A stretch of DNA of 64,000 nt from Paenibacillaceae bacterium (GCA_029256185.1 JAQSYI010000005.1:1-64000); one strand, 5' to 3'. Counted from the stretch's first letter, positions 51,661 to 61,225 are shown. Numbers and translations: made by a program. Notes: generated from the letters alone by a model not told the origin.

Positions 51661-53271
51661 CTACTTTTTCGCCAGGAAGGCGTCAAATTGCTTTTGCTTC
51701 TCGGCAATAATGTCGTCTACGCCGGATGATTTCATCTTTTGCGCATATTCCGGGAGAATCTTGTCGGGGTCCACCGACCCGGTGTCCAGAGCCGGATCAT
51801 ACTGCTTGCGGATGGTGATGGTGGCGGCAACCTTGTTCTTGATGCCTTCATTCACATCGAAGGTAAAGCCCAGTCCCTTGGAATAGTGAGAGCCTTCATT
51901 AAACTTCTTGAACTGGTCCCATTTGTCCGCCGCTTCACCCTTCCAGATGTAATTCAGGAATTGGCTGCCGAACATCCATGCAGCGCCGGGGCTGTAATCC
52001 ACTGTTTTTGCCGTAGGCTCCACTGCATTTTCCCCGGTCTTCTTGTAGTGGGTATTCTCAATGCCGAAGTTCAACAGGTTATTCAGATACTTATCCGAAT
52101 ACAGCAGATTGATTACCATCATCGCCCGTTCCGGATCTGCCGAGGTGCTGCTGATGGCCAGCATGGAGCCTGCGGTCTCGCTGGTAGCGGTTGTTTTGGC
52201 ATTCAGTGCAACCTGCTTCAAATTTCCCACCAGTCCCACTTGGGAAGCAACCTCCGTATCCTTGCCCGGCTTCAGTGGTGCCACGATCATGAACACCTTG
52301 CCTGATTTCAACGCATCGTTGGTCGATAATTGGGTGGTGGCTGCATCCTTGTTGATCAGTCCCTTGGTGAACATTTCCCTGGTGATCTTCAAGGTGGATT
52401 TGTAGCGGTCATGCTCCATCCGGTTCTTGACCTTGGTTTCGTCCCCGTCCTTCAGAACCACGCCTTCGATATTAACCTCGCCCAGATAATCCCAGTTGGC
52501 AAAATAGTGGGCATTGAAGTTTTCACCATCACGCAGGAAAAGCGGGGTGTAGTCCGGCTTCTTGACCTTGACCTGCTCCAGAATGGGAATCAGGTCTTCC
52601 ACTTTTTTGACAGCCTGCAATTGATCCTCAAGGCCCAGCTCCTTGGCCACATCCGAACGGTACAGCACGCCTCCCTGGGAAGCCATCTCCTTCAGTGCAG
52701 GTGTCGCATAGTTTTTCCCGTCGATCTGGGAGCCCTTCAAGATGGTCTCATCGAAGGACTTGATAATATCCTGCCCGTGCTTCTTCAGCAAGTTTCCGTA
52801 CTTGCCCGAATCGTCATTGAGCGCCAGGAAGGCCCCCTTGCCCGCATTGACCGCATATTGGGACCATTGCGCCGTGAACATAATGTCCACAGCCTCGCGG
52901 GACGCCACCATCAGATTCACCTTGTTGTCCCATTGTCCCCACTGGTAGGATTCAATAGACAGAGTGGTATTCAGTTTTTGCTGCAAATATTTGTTGACCT
53001 CGTCGGTAACAGCCTGCTGATCCTTCTGCGGTGCCCCCGGATAGACCAGCCGGAGCTTGGCGGGCTTCAGGTTGCTGCCCGCATCCGGAGCAGGGGTTGC
53101 CGTCGCTGCTGTTGTTGCCGTTGCTGCCGGTGCGGAAGCCTTGGGGCTTTCGCTTGGAGCGGGGGAAGCGGAGGTTCCTTCCGATTCGTTACTTCCGCAG
53201 CCTGCCAGCGCCATTGACAACGCCAGGCTCATACTGAAAAGGCTCAATCCCGTTTTTCTCCATTTCGCCAT
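51661..53271 (-). CDS. sugar ABC transporter substrate-binding lipoprotein (family 1)
   Basis: 536 residues. Signal with lipobox ALAGC (Cys near 25), Ser/Ala/Pro/Thr linker to about residue 65, then the binding domain (KLRLVYPGAPQKDQQAV). Same class as the 8100-9701 protein but clearly divergent. Last of the minus-strand set YesM-type kinase, YesN-type regulator, two permeases, binding protein, although a long gap separates the regulators. GGGAGG precedes ATG 53271. Ligand likely an oligosaccharide; nearness to cellobiose phosphorylase makes cello-oligosaccharides a possibility. Confidence 0.92.
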   Translation of the reverse strand: MAKWRKTGLSLFSMSLALSMALAGCGSNESEGTSASPAPSESPKASAPAATATTAATATPAPDAGSNLKPAKLRLVYPGAPQKDQQAVTDEVNKYLQQKLNTTLSIESYQWGQWDNKVNLMVASREAVDIMFTAQWSQYAVNAGKGAFLALNDDSGKYGNLLKKHGQDIIKSFDETILKGSQIDGKNYATPALKEMASQGGVLYRSDVAKELGLEDQLQAVKKVEDLIPILEQVKVKKPDYTPLFLRDGENFNAHYFANWDYLGEVNIEGVVLKDGDETKVKNRMEHDRYKSTLKITREMFTKGLINKDAATTQLSTNDALKSGKVFMIVAPLKPGKDTEVASQVGLVGNLKQVALNAKTTATSETAGSMLAISSTSADPERAMMVINLLYSDKYLNNLLNFGIENTHYKKTGENAVEPTAKTVDYSPGAAWMFGSQFLNYIWKGEAADKWDQFKKFNEGSHYSKGLGFTFDVNEGIKNKVAATITIRKQYDPALDTGSVDPDKILPEYAQKMKSSGVDDIIAEKQKQFDAFLAKK

Positions 53272-53353
53272 TTTCTTCTTTTCCTCCCTTTAAATGTACA
53301 TCTACTATGCTAACCGGAATTTCCGGATATAGCTACTCCCAATTTGGCTAAAG

Positions 53354-54319
53354 TCAGCCTTTGACTGCACCGATGGTCAGGCCCTTGATAAAGTATCGTT
53401 GAAAAAACGGATATGCCAGCACAATTGGTCCAATCCCCAGCACAGCCATCGCCATCCGAACTGTTTCCGTCGGAATATTCACCAATCCGCCGCTCTGGCT
53501 TAAGCCCTGGGCCGCCGAGGTGTTGGAGGAGAGAAACTGGATATCCAGCATGGTCCGGTACATCAGAAACTGGAGACTCACCTGCTCCTTGCCGGTCTGT
53601 CCGGTGATGAACACCAGACTGAGAAACCAGTCGTTCCAGTAATTCACGGTCTGGAATAAGGCCACCGTAGCCAGAACCGGCAGGGATAGCGGCAGGACAA
53701 TCCGGACAAAGATCAGGGACTCTCCCGCCCCGTCGATCTTGGCTGCTTCCAGCAATTCCAGCGGGATGGTGGTGCTGAAGAAGGTTCTCATCATCAGGAC
53801 GAAAAAACCGGAAACCAGCAAAGGAAGAATCAGACTCGCCAACGTATTCTTGAGATCCAGCAGCTGGGTGTATACCAGATACCAGGGAACCAGTCCCCCG
53901 TTGAACAGCATGGTGAAGAATATAATGAAGCTGAAGATGTTCCGGTGGGGGAAATCCCTCCTGGAGATGGGATACGCATACAGCGCCATGATCAGCAGAC
54001 TGGCAGCCGTCCCCACTACTGTAACAATGAGCGACACGCCTAGAGAACGGGTAATCTGGCGCCAATCCTCCAGCAGAAAACGGTATGCCGACAAGCTGAA
54101 CTTCTCCGGGAAGAAGCTGTAACCGTTAATCAGCACTGTTTTCTCGTCGGTAATGGAGATCATGATAATAAGAACAATAGGAAGCAGACACATGATTGTA
54201 TAGAAGGAAAAGAAAATATTGATGGCCAGATTCGTTCCTCTTGATACGGCAAGCGGACTGTTGGACGGCCGGGATGGCGGAGCATGCTCATGTGCTCCTC
54301 GTTGTGCAGATGCTTCCAT
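53354..54319 (-). CDS. sugar ABC transporter permease (LplC-like)
   Basis: 321 residues, about six helices (INIFFSFYTIMCLLPIVLII first), with a 30-residue polar N-terminal extension. EAA loop LLEAAKIDGAGESLIFVRIV and C-terminus FFQRYFIKGLTIGAVKG. AAGGAG before ATG 54319. Partner of the 54341-55318 permease, 21 nt apart. Confidence 0.92.
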   Translation of the reverse strand: MEASAQRGAHEHAPPSRPSNSPLAVSRGTNLAINIFFSFYTIMCLLPIVLIIMISITDEKTVLINGYSFFPEKFSLSAYRFLLEDWRQITRSLGVSLIVTVVGTAASLLIMALYAYPISRRDFPHRNIFSFIIFFTMLFNGGLVPWYLVYTQLLDLKNTLASLILPLLVSGFFVLMMRTFFSTTIPLELLEAAKIDGAGESLIFVRIVLPLSLPVLATVALFQTVNYWNDWFLSLVFITGQTGKEQVSLQFLMYRTMLDIQFLSSNTSAAQGLSQSGGLVNIPTETVRMAMAVLGIGPIVLAYPFFQRYFIKGLTIGAVKG

Positions 54320-54340
54320 GGGGTTGCAACTCCTTATGAA

Positions 54341-55318
54341 TTAGAATAGGGCGTCTTCCTTGCTGATTTTGCGGATGACCAGATTGGTGGCCAGCACCAG
54401 GATGAAGCCTACCAGTGCCTGGAACAAACCTGCCGCCGAGGACATGCCGATATCGCCCATTACCAAGAATGTGTTGTATACATAAGTATCAATGACCTGC
54501 GTGGCCGGATAAAGCGCGCCTGCATTCTGGGTCACCTGAAAGAACAACCCGAAGTCCGCGTAGAAGATTCTGCCGATCTGCAGCAGGGTCATGACGATGA
54601 TGACGGGACGGATCAAGGGAAGGGTGATGTTCAGAATCTGCTGGCGCTTGGTTGCCCCGTCGATTACCGCGGCCTCGTAATATTCGGGATCAATACCCAG
54701 CATGGAGGCCAGGTAGATGACGGCGAAGTAGCCTACATTGCGCCAGGTATTGACGACTGGGAGAATATAAGGCCAATACTTCCAGTTGGAATACCATTCC
54801 ACCGGGTCCCAGCCCAGCTTGGGGAATAAATAGGTATTCAGCAAGCCATGCTCCATTCCCAGGAAGGCGAAGACCAGATAGCCGATGACCACCCAGGACA
54901 GGAGATAGGGCAGGAACATGGCGCTTTGATGGAGCTTGGCCGCCCGTCTGCTCCGCATCTCATGGAACATAAGCGCCAGCAGAACACCCATGACCAGATT
55001 CAAAACAATGAACACCGCATTGTAAATCAGTGTGTTGCGCACTAATTCCCAGGCCACCCGTGTATCGAACAGGAAGCGGAAGTTGTTGAAGCCGCTCCAT
55101 GGACTGTGGATGTAGCCGTCCGTGTAGTTAATGTTCTTGAACGCAATCAGTACGCCTGCCATGGGCAGATAATTATTGAAGAGGAGGAACAGGAGAGCGG
55201 GCAGCATCATGAAGTAGAACACCCTGTATTTTTTGATGATGCGAAAATGTTTTCTCCCCCGGGTTTTGGCCAAAGGTCTCACGGCCTGATCGGTGTGCAC
55301 TTCAAGCTGCAGAGGCAT
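54341..55318 (-). CDS. sugar ABC transporter permease (LplB-like)
   Basis: 325 residues, six helices (FYFMMLPALLFLLFNNYLPM first). EAA loop YYEAAVIDGATKRQQILNIT. AAGGAG upstream of ATG 55318. First transporter gene; no ATPase encoded nearby, as with the first transporter in this window. Confidence 0.92.
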   Translation of the reverse strand: MPLQLEVHTDQAVRPLAKTRGRKHFRIIKKYRVFYFMMLPALLFLLFNNYLPMAGVLIAFKNINYTDGYIHSPWSGFNNFRFLFDTRVAWELVRNTLIYNAVFIVLNLVMGVLLALMFHEMRSRRAAKLHQSAMFLPYLLSWVVIGYLVFAFLGMEHGLLNTYLFPKLGWDPVEWYSNWKYWPYILPVVNTWRNVGYFAVIYLASMLGIDPEYYEAAVIDGATKRQQILNITLPLIRPVIIVMTLLQIGRIFYADFGLFFQVTQNAGALYPATQVIDTYVYNTFLVMGDIGMSSAAGLFQALVGFILVLATNLVIRKISKEDALF

Positions 55319-55577
55319 GTATTACCACTCCTTGAACTCTATTGGTTTATCTTTTGTGTGTAAGTAAATTGTAATGTATTCCCAGAGAAGGAACTATCTA
55401 AAGACTGTATCTTTCCGTCATTATTGTGACTTGTTGAGAGTCTGTCCCAAGAAAAATAGCTGCATGCAGCTGGAAGCCCGGCGCCAAAGCCAATGTGGCT
55501 GAGCAGATAAGTGAGGGGGGAGAAGGGATGCGGGGAGATCAGGGCGGGTGAAGGCTGGTTAGTGACAGACTAATAAG

Positions 55578-55718
55578 ACCCTCCATTTTCCCTTATTCCT
55601 CTGCGGAGCCGACAAAATGGTCTTTGAAATCCGAAATAAGGGAAAATATGTTCCCTTATTCAGGCAAATGGACTAACGGGAGGAGATATAAGGGAAAAAG
55701 CTGTCCCTTATTTCCCGG
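55578..55718. repeat. AATAAGGGAA-family intergenic repeats, cluster 3
   Basis: At least five copies in both orientations, near 55596 (TTCCCTTATT), 55634 (AATAAGGGAAAA), 55651 (TTCCCTTATTC), 55687 (ATAAGGGAAAAA) and 55704 (TCCCTTATTTCC). Adjacent opposite copies could fold into hairpins with arms of 9-11 bp. Confidence 0.75.
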
Positions 55719-55873
55719 AATGCTCTCTTCCTGCTAAACCGGAAGCGATTACGACAATGCCCGGGGCGCCCACCTTTAATTCCCGTCCCCCTGCCCTCCT
55801 CTTCGGTTCTTTCCAAGTCTATTCTGCCTAAAAGGTGCTCCCGCGCCTTAGGGTTATTGGCCGGACGCACGAT

Positions 55874-55919
55874 AAAAAAGCCATTCTCCGCCTAAGAGTG
55901 AGGCGAAAATGGCCTTTTT
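55874..55919 (-). terminator. rho-independent terminator of the response-regulator gene
   Basis: Long stem AAAAAGCCATT..CGCCT / AGGCG..AATGGCCTTTTT with T/A tails, on the exit side of the 56145-57476 gene but separated from it by the minisatellite. Confidence 0.75.
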
Positions 55920-55953
55920 GTGCTGCCGGAACGCAACCAACAAGAATTTATGG

Positions 55954-56100
55954 TGTCTAGTGTTCGGTGTCTGGTGTTCGGTGTTCGGTGTTCGGTGTCC
56001 GGAGTTCGGTGTTCGGTGTCCGGAGTTCGGTGTCTAGGTGTTCGGTGTCTGGTGTCTGGTGTCCAGTGTCACTGAAGCCACTGGTGTCTGGTGTCGTTGG
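55954..56100. repeat. GTGTTCGGTGTCYGG minisatellite
   Basis: Roughly fifteen degenerate copies of a 7-8 bp word GTGTTCG/GTGTCYG, partly organised in a higher unit of about 22 bp (GTCCGGAGTTCGGTGTTCG twice). It lies directly downstream of the response-regulator gene, between its stop codon and its terminator. Confidence 0.9.
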
Positions 56101-56144
56101 AGTCTCTGGAACCGTTGAAAGTCCAGGGTCATTCCTACACGTTC

Positions 56145-57476
56145 TTAAGGAATACGCCGGTGGTACTTCCGGTATTCGTATGGTGACAAGCCGGTCATTT
56201 TCTTGAATATCTTAGCAAAATAGGAGAAATGAGTATATCCAATCGCCTCCGCTACCGAGCCTACCTTCAGGTTGGATTGCTCCAGCAGCTGCTTGGCATG
56301 GGCGATCTTGATCTCAAGCACGAACTCTGTCAGCGATTGCCCCGTTTCCTTGCGGAACAACCGGGACAGATACGCCGGGTTCAAGAAAACAGCAGCCGCG
56401 AGTTGCTCCCGGCCCAGCCCCTTCTCGGGATGCTGCCTTGCAAACTCCATTACCTTGGAGATTACAGAGGATAACTGCCCGGGAGGCTGAGAAGGCGGCA
56501 CAGGCGGAAGCGGCTCCAGCGCCGTCTCTTCTTCCGAAATCAGCACACAGTTGGATTTGGTCACATTCCTGCGCTCTGCCGCGAGCAGCAACTGGTATCC
56601 CCCGCTCAGGCCGGAGATGGCACAGGAGGCCCCGATGTAACAGGACAGTCTGCAATGAAAGTATGCATTACATGAAGCAATGAACGCTTCACAGCGGCTG
56701 TGCAGAGCAGCTATCCATGCTTCTCCTGCCCCGGCCGCTTCCGGGGAAAGATAGAACACGATCAGTCCGCTGCCGCTCCGTTCCGCCACCACAGCTCCTT
56801 GCTCGTCCTTCAACACCAGTTCCTCCGCCGCCTTGCGCACAGCATATTCCATGATCTCCTCATCCCTTGCCCCGAATTCCATCTCCCATTTCTCGATGCT
56901 GATCAGAACCGGCAGTACCTTGCCGTCAGGCGCAAGGGGAATCTCATATTGCCGCAGGGCAAGCTCCAGACTGCTTTCATGGAAGGCCATCCGCTCCTGG
57001 ACCGCATCCTGCCAGAACCGCTCTACCAATAACGGCTTCTGGCTTTCCCACAAGGTGTAATATTTCTTGTAGGTATTGCGGTAATCCAGAATCTCTCTTT
57101 CCTGCTTGATCTTTGAGGATATCTGAACCACGATATCCGCCAGATCGTCATAATCCACCGGCTTGAGCAAGTACCGGTAAGCTCCCATCTGAAGCGCCTG
57201 CTGGGCGTAAGTGAAATTGGCGTGGCCGGTAAGAAAGATAATTTCCGTCTGGGGACTGTGCTCTCTCATCCAACCGGCCAGCTCCAGCCCTGACTTCCCG
57301 GGCATCTCAATGTCCAGAATCGCAATATCCACGGAATGCTGCTGCAGAATGCTCTCGGCCTGCCCCACATCATAAGCTTCGTAGACATGGACAAACCCCA
57401 TGGACTCCCACTCCACGCCAGCTGCCATTCCTTTAACCGCATATTTCTCGTCGTCCACCAGCATCACATTATACAT
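56145..57476 (-). CDS. AraC-type response regulator (YesN-like)
   Basis: 443 residues. N-terminal receiver: acidic pair VMLVDDEKYAVKGM, phospho-Asp in DIAILDIEMPGKSG (near 55), Lys in LLKPVDYDDL. C-terminal AraC helix-turn-helix pair (LGREQLAAAVFLNPAYLSRL; LKVGSVAEAIGYTHFSYFAK). Acts as the DNA-binding partner of the adjacent kinase to control the neighbouring sugar transporter. Its ATG shares a base with the kinase stop (TGATG), so translation is coupled. Confidence 0.95.
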   Translation of the reverse strand: MYNVMLVDDEKYAVKGMAAGVEWESMGFVHVYEAYDVGQAESILQQHSVDIAILDIEMPGKSGLELAGWMREHSPQTEIIFLTGHANFTYAQQALQMGAYRYLLKPVDYDDLADIVVQISSKIKQEREILDYRNTYKKYYTLWESQKPLLVERFWQDAVQERMAFHESSLELALRQYEIPLAPDGKVLPVLISIEKWEMEFGARDEEIMEYAVRKAAEELVLKDEQGAVVAERSGSGLIVFYLSPEAAGAGEAWIAALHSRCEAFIASCNAYFHCRLSCYIGASCAISGLSGGYQLLLAAERRNVTKSNCVLISEEETALEPLPPVPPSQPPGQLSSVISKVMEFARQHPEKGLGREQLAAAVFLNPAYLSRLFRKETGQSLTEFVLEIKIAHAKQLLEQSNLKVGSVAEAIGYTHFSYFAKIFKKMTGLSPYEYRKYHRRIP

Positions 57477-59206
57477 CAGGAAGCCGCCTCCTCATTTTCC
57501 GATTGTAAAGGAAGAACCAGGGATACTTGCGCCCCTTCTCCCGTATTGCGCAGAGATACGGCGGCTTCCTCCCCATAATGAATGGACAGCCTCCTCATCA
57601 CGTTCCATATTCCCACATGCTCCCCTTGCATGTCGCGCCAGTCAGCCGCAACAAACTCCTGCAGCCAATCCTCGGAAAAGCCGGTTCCCGTATCCGTGAT
57701 CGTAATGTGCGCTCGCCTTTGCTTGCCGTCCTGCTCAAGCCAGGCCTCAATGCAGATATGAAAGGGCCGGTTTCTATCCTTGAATCCATGGAGAACCGAG
57801 TTTTCGGCGAAGGGCTGGACCGTCAATGGAGGCACCTCAAGCTCCCGCAGCTCATCGGACAACAGAATTTCATAGGTGAGGTTATCCGGGTAACGGAGCT
57901 GCTGGATTTCCATGTAATTGGAAATGTGTTTCAACTCTTCGGCCAGAGTAATGTGGGAGCGGTTGCCGTGGATGGTAAAGCGGAAGTACTCAGCCAGATG
58001 CAGCGCCATCTTTTTCAAAGTGGCAAAGTCCTTCAGCACCGCCAGGTTATAAATAATATTGAGGCAATTCATATAGAAGTGGGGGTTGATCTGTACCTGC
58101 AGATGCTTGTATTCCGCCTGCTGCACCCGCAGCTTCTCCTCGTAGATGTCGATCTTGAGCGAACGGATTTGCCCGGCCATATCATTGAAGACAGACATCA
58201 GATAACCGAACTCCCCCTGCTTGGAAATTTTCAGCCGGGTATCCAATTGGCCCTGGCCGATCCGCCTCATCCCCCTGATCAGGACAGACAAGGGGCTGAT
58301 CATAATCCGCTGCAGGAGGGACAGATAGAGAAACAACACAGCGAGCACCCCGAAGGGAATGATATAAATCGCCTTTTGAAAAAACGGCAGCCCTCCCAAT
58401 ATAGTAGTCTCAGGAACAGCCAGCATGTAGCTTAACCCTGTGGAGGATGAGGCCGCTTTGACCAGAAGCATCTTTTCATCCAGTGAGGGCGCGTCAATCA
58501 ACAGGTAGTTGCCCCTTTGGCTGGGGTCCTTCTCCGCATATTTCCCCCACACATCCGCGGCAATCCTGGTGGGAGTCAGCTGAACATGGTTGCTGTCCAT
58601 CATAGTCGCTTCCCCGGTGGTACCCAGACTCCAGGAACGCAGCGGGCTGACCAGATTGTCCAGATGGACCCAGACACCGGCCACCAGCTCTGACGAGATA
58701 ACGGCAATCTTGACCATGGCATAACCGTCGCCGCTCTCCACAATCTGCCACTTGCCGTCATTGCCGGGGGTTAATCTGCTTACATATTTGCTGATTTCCT
58801 TGGTCTGGGTGCTGTGGTCCTCGGAGCTGGCCAGGAGCATATCCTTGTACGGAGGCGAGTAAACAAAGATGGAACTGGTAATATTGAAATATCCGATCCC
58901 TGTCGTAAGCTTGCTCATAATACGGATTGTGGTGAGATAATATTCATTGGTATCTCTGCCGAAGGCATACAGTGTGGTAAAATCCGGGTCGTTGACAAAA
59001 CGGTATAAATACAGGCTGGTTTCATCCAGCATCTTATCCGTGCTCTGGACGTACTGCTGGAGCAGATTATCATAATTCTGCGAGATTTGTTCCCGTACAG
59101 TCCGGATGGAGTATACATTGTTATAGAAAAGAAACACACAGATCGGGGCGATGACAACGGCGAAGGCAAGGATGATTTTGAGCCTGACGGAATGATACCA
59201 TTTCAA
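57476..59206 (-). CDS. sensor histidine kinase (YesM-like)
   Basis: 576 residues. Two membrane helices (about 10-30 and 285-305) around an extracellular sensor, HAMP-like linker, His-kinase box with the phospho-His in VQINPHFYMNCLNIIYN (most relatives have Leu-Tyr-Asn-Thr here), and ATP site VPPLTVQPFAENSVLHGF and ITDTGTGFSEDW. Start is TTG 59206, ten bases after GGAGG. Signals to the overlapping response regulator; the likely cue is an oligosaccharide or its binding protein. Confidence 0.95.
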   Translation of the reverse strand: MKWYHSVRLKIILAFAVVIAPICVFLFYNNVYSIRTVREQISQNYDNLLQQYVQSTDKMLDETSLYLYRFVNDPDFTTLYAFGRDTNEYYLTTIRIMSKLTTGIGYFNITSSIFVYSPPYKDMLLASSEDHSTQTKEISKYVSRLTPGNDGKWQIVESGDGYAMVKIAVISSELVAGVWVHLDNLVSPLRSWSLGTTGEATMMDSNHVQLTPTRIAADVWGKYAEKDPSQRGNYLLIDAPSLDEKMLLVKAASSSTGLSYMLAVPETTILGGLPFFQKAIYIIPFGVLAVLFLYLSLLQRIMISPLSVLIRGMRRIGQGQLDTRLKISKQGEFGYLMSVFNDMAGQIRSLKIDIYEEKLRVQQAEYKHLQVQINPHFYMNCLNIIYNLAVLKDFATLKKMALHLAEYFRFTIHGNRSHITLAEELKHISNYMEIQQLRYPDNLTYEILLSDELRELEVPPLTVQPFAENSVLHGFKDRNRPFHICIEAWLEQDGKQRRAHITITDTGTGFSEDWLQEFVAADWRDMQGEHVGIWNVMRRLSIHYGEEAAVSLRNTGEGAQVSLVLPLQSENEEAAS

Positions 59207-59421
59207 TGAGGTCGTTCCTCCTTAAGCCACCTGGGGACGGTAATGCCGCCGCCGGTTTGGGAATTCTGCCGCAGCATCATGCAAAATTGTAAAACTTGCC
59301 CATATTCCCATAATGCCATGCCCCTGCCAAAAGGTCTAGCTAATTCGGGTATATTTACAGCACAATCGTGATCTTTTTTTCCGGTGTATTGCCCAAATGG
59401 AGAGAACAGGTTACAATGAAT

Positions 59422-59438
59422 CTATAAACGCGCGTTCA
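59422..59438 (+). promoter_or_regulatory. LacI-family operator at the regulator's own start
   Basis: ATAAACGCGCGTTCA shares its core TAAACGCGCGTT with the perfect operator in front of the cellobiose phosphorylase gene (61150). It sits 20-35 nt before the regulator's ATG, implying autoregulation. Confidence 0.75.
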
Positions 59439-59455
59439 CTACTACGGAGGCTATC

Positions 59456-60505
59456 ATGAAAAGCGAAGATATTGCCAAACTGGCCGGTGTGTCGAGAAGC
59501 ACGGTCTCCCGTGTAATCAATAATTACAGCAACGTCCCGGAGAACACCCGCAGGAAGGTGCTCCAGATCATTGAGGAGCATCAATACGAGCCCAATACCT
59601 CCGCCCGCGTGCTGGCCGGCAAGGGAACCGATACCATCGGACTGTTTGTGGTCAGCACCGCCGAGCGCCCCGAAGCCAACCGGATCTACGACAACAGCTA
59701 TTTTGCGCGTTTTGTTGATGCGGTAACGGACAATGCCAATGCCCGCGGCAGCTACGTGCTGATTCATACGGTTTATACGCAGGCTGACTTTCTCAAGGTG
59801 AAGCAGGCTTTTCTGCAGAAACGGATCGACGGGGGCATCATCGTGGGCACAAGTGAGGATACGGAGCTGGTGCAGGAGCTGGCCGGCCTGGGCTCTCCTC
59901 TGGTGCTGATCGACTATGACATTGCCGGCATTATCAATAACCGCCTGGACAAAAACCACCTCGCCGTGGTCAATTCCAAGGATTATGAGGGCACGATGGC
60001 AGTGATGGAATATCTGATCGGTCTGGGGCACCGGGAAATCGGCATCCTGTCGGGCCGGATGAATACGTTCTCAGGCCGGGAGCGCTACAACGCCTATGAG
60101 GCGGCAATGAAGCAGCACGGCCTCCGCCTGGATGGGAACCATATCCTGCGCGGAGAATTTCTGAAGGAAACCGCCTACCGGGAGGTCCAGCGCCTCATGA
60201 GCCTGGGCAAGCCGCCCACAGCGTTGTTCTCTGCCAACGACGACATGGCGATTGCGGCGATGCAGGCCTTTGCCGAGCAGGGCATCCGCATCCCGGAGGA
60301 TGTATCCCTGGCAGGCTTCGACGATGTCCCGGCGGCCTCGCTTATGACCCCCAAGCTGACTACCGTCCGGCTGCCCATCTACGAGATGGCCAAATCCGCC
60401 GTAGAGAGCATCTTCCGCATGGGTCAGAAGGACGGCACCTCCTTCTCGACCATCAGCTTCCCGGCGGAATTCATCACGCGGGATTCATGCCGGCCCGTAT
60501 CCTGA
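59456..60505 (+). CDS. LacI-family transcriptional regulator (likely cellobiose/cello-oligosaccharide)
   Basis: 349 residues. N-terminal LacI helix-turn-helix SEDIAKLAGVSRSTVSRVIN with hinge, then a periplasmic-binding-like effector domain (IGLFVVSTAERPEANRIYD; ALFSANDDMAIAAMQAF; VSLAGFDDVPAASLMTPKLT). CGGAGG seven bases before ATG 59456. It and the downstream GH94 gene share the same palindromic operator core, so this repressor very probably controls cellobiose use. Divergent from the two-component system. Confidence 0.93.
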   Translation: MKSEDIAKLAGVSRSTVSRVINNYSNVPENTRRKVLQIIEEHQYEPNTSARVLAGKGTDTIGLFVVSTAERPEANRIYDNSYFARFVDAVTDNANARGSYVLIHTVYTQADFLKVKQAFLQKRIDGGIIVGTSEDTELVQELAGLGSPLVLIDYDIAGIINNRLDKNHLAVVNSKDYEGTMAVMEYLIGLGHREIGILSGRMNTFSGRERYNAYEAAMKQHGLRLDGNHILRGEFLKETAYREVQRLMSLGKPPTALFSANDDMAIAAMQAFAEQGIRIPEDVSLAGFDDVPAASLMTPKLTTVRLPIYEMAKSAVESIFRMGQKDGTSFSTISFPAEFITRDSCRPVS

Positions 60506-60608
60506 ACCCGGCCGCTGGCGCGAAACCATCCCCGGGTACCGACTGTTTCGGAAAAACCCGAATTTGCTCCAAAAAGGATAGCTGAATAGTGATTCAGAAA
60601 GCGACTAC

Positions 60609-60777
60609 TAGGGTGTGTTTAAAAACTCCGTGGGGAGCATATAAAGCCCAAATTTTCGTTTCTGGCAAAGCGCTTTTGCGCAGGCGTACCGGGGACCCCG
60701 GGCCAAGTAAAAGCAACGTAGCTGGGGGCGAAAAGGCGGCGAAAGATGCCCTCAAGCGAGTTTTCACACACGCCCTA
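60609..60777 (+). mobile_element. 169-bp MITE-like element, copy 3
   Basis: TA-flanked inverted ends TAGGGTGTGTTTAAAAACTC and GAGTTTTCACACACGCCCTA; same interior as copies 1 and 2 (GTACCGGGGACCCCGGGCC; GGCGAAAAGGCGG). The best-preserved structure together with copy 1. It lies 103 nt after the LacI gene stop. Confidence 0.88.
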
Positions 60778-60786
60778 ATGAGATCC

Positions 60787-60960
60787 TGCAAAAATGCAGT
60801 TATTTTTGGCCACGAGCCCTCTTTTGAGCTCTCCTCCTGCAAAAGTGCAGTTATTTTTGCTTAAAACCGCCACAAAGATGAAATTGGCGTGAAATAACTG
60901 CACTTTTACATGATGACCTTCCGTTGCAGCAGTTGCCCATGAAATAACTGCACTTTTACA
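60787..60960. repeat. four TGCAAAAGTGCAGTTATTT repeats
   Basis: Two copies in plus orientation (60787-60807, 60838-60858) and two inverted (60891-60910, 60941-60960), spaced about 50 bp. Plus and minus pairs could form a cruciform or a long RNA hairpin just downstream of the MITE and upstream of the operators. Confidence 0.88.
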
Positions 60961-61149
60961 TGCTGGACATCCCATTTTCAGTCATATTCATAGGATTACG
61001 CTTCGTGAAGAGGAGCAGCGGATTTGAATCGAGGATAATGGAGCGAAAAGCGGCCCCTCGAAATTGGTTTTTGACGGGGTCGCATACTCAGAATTGGTGT
61101 TTTGGCGAATCCGCACACTACTTGGTCAGCCAGATCATTTTCCTCCAAA

Positions 61150-61179
61150 ATAAACGCGCGTTTATAAACACGTGTTTAT
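61150..61179 (+). promoter_or_regulatory. two overlapping perfect LacI-type operators
   Basis: ATAAACGCGCGTTTAT (61150-61165) and ATAAACACGTGTTTAT (61164-61179) are both perfect 16-bp palindromes sharing two bases. They lie 46-76 nt before the phosphorylase start. The first matches the site before the LacI-family gene. Confidence 0.85.
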
Positions 61180-61225
61180 GATATATTTTGTATCCTTCCC
61201 CCATTCGAAAGGAGACCTGTTAACC

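Larger units (their letters stand above)
55319..56144. other. 826-nt gene-free region
   Basis: Between the transporter and the two-component system. Contains the AATAAGGGAA repeats, the response-regulator terminator and a GTGTTCG minisatellite (each listed). The transporter promoter should be near 55330-55450; no clear operator seen. Confidence 0.5.
60506..61225. other. 720-nt region between regulator and cellobiose phosphorylase
   Basis: Holds MITE-like copy 3, four copies of a TGCAnTTATTTT repeat, and the double operator. No gene supported. Confidence 0.6.
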
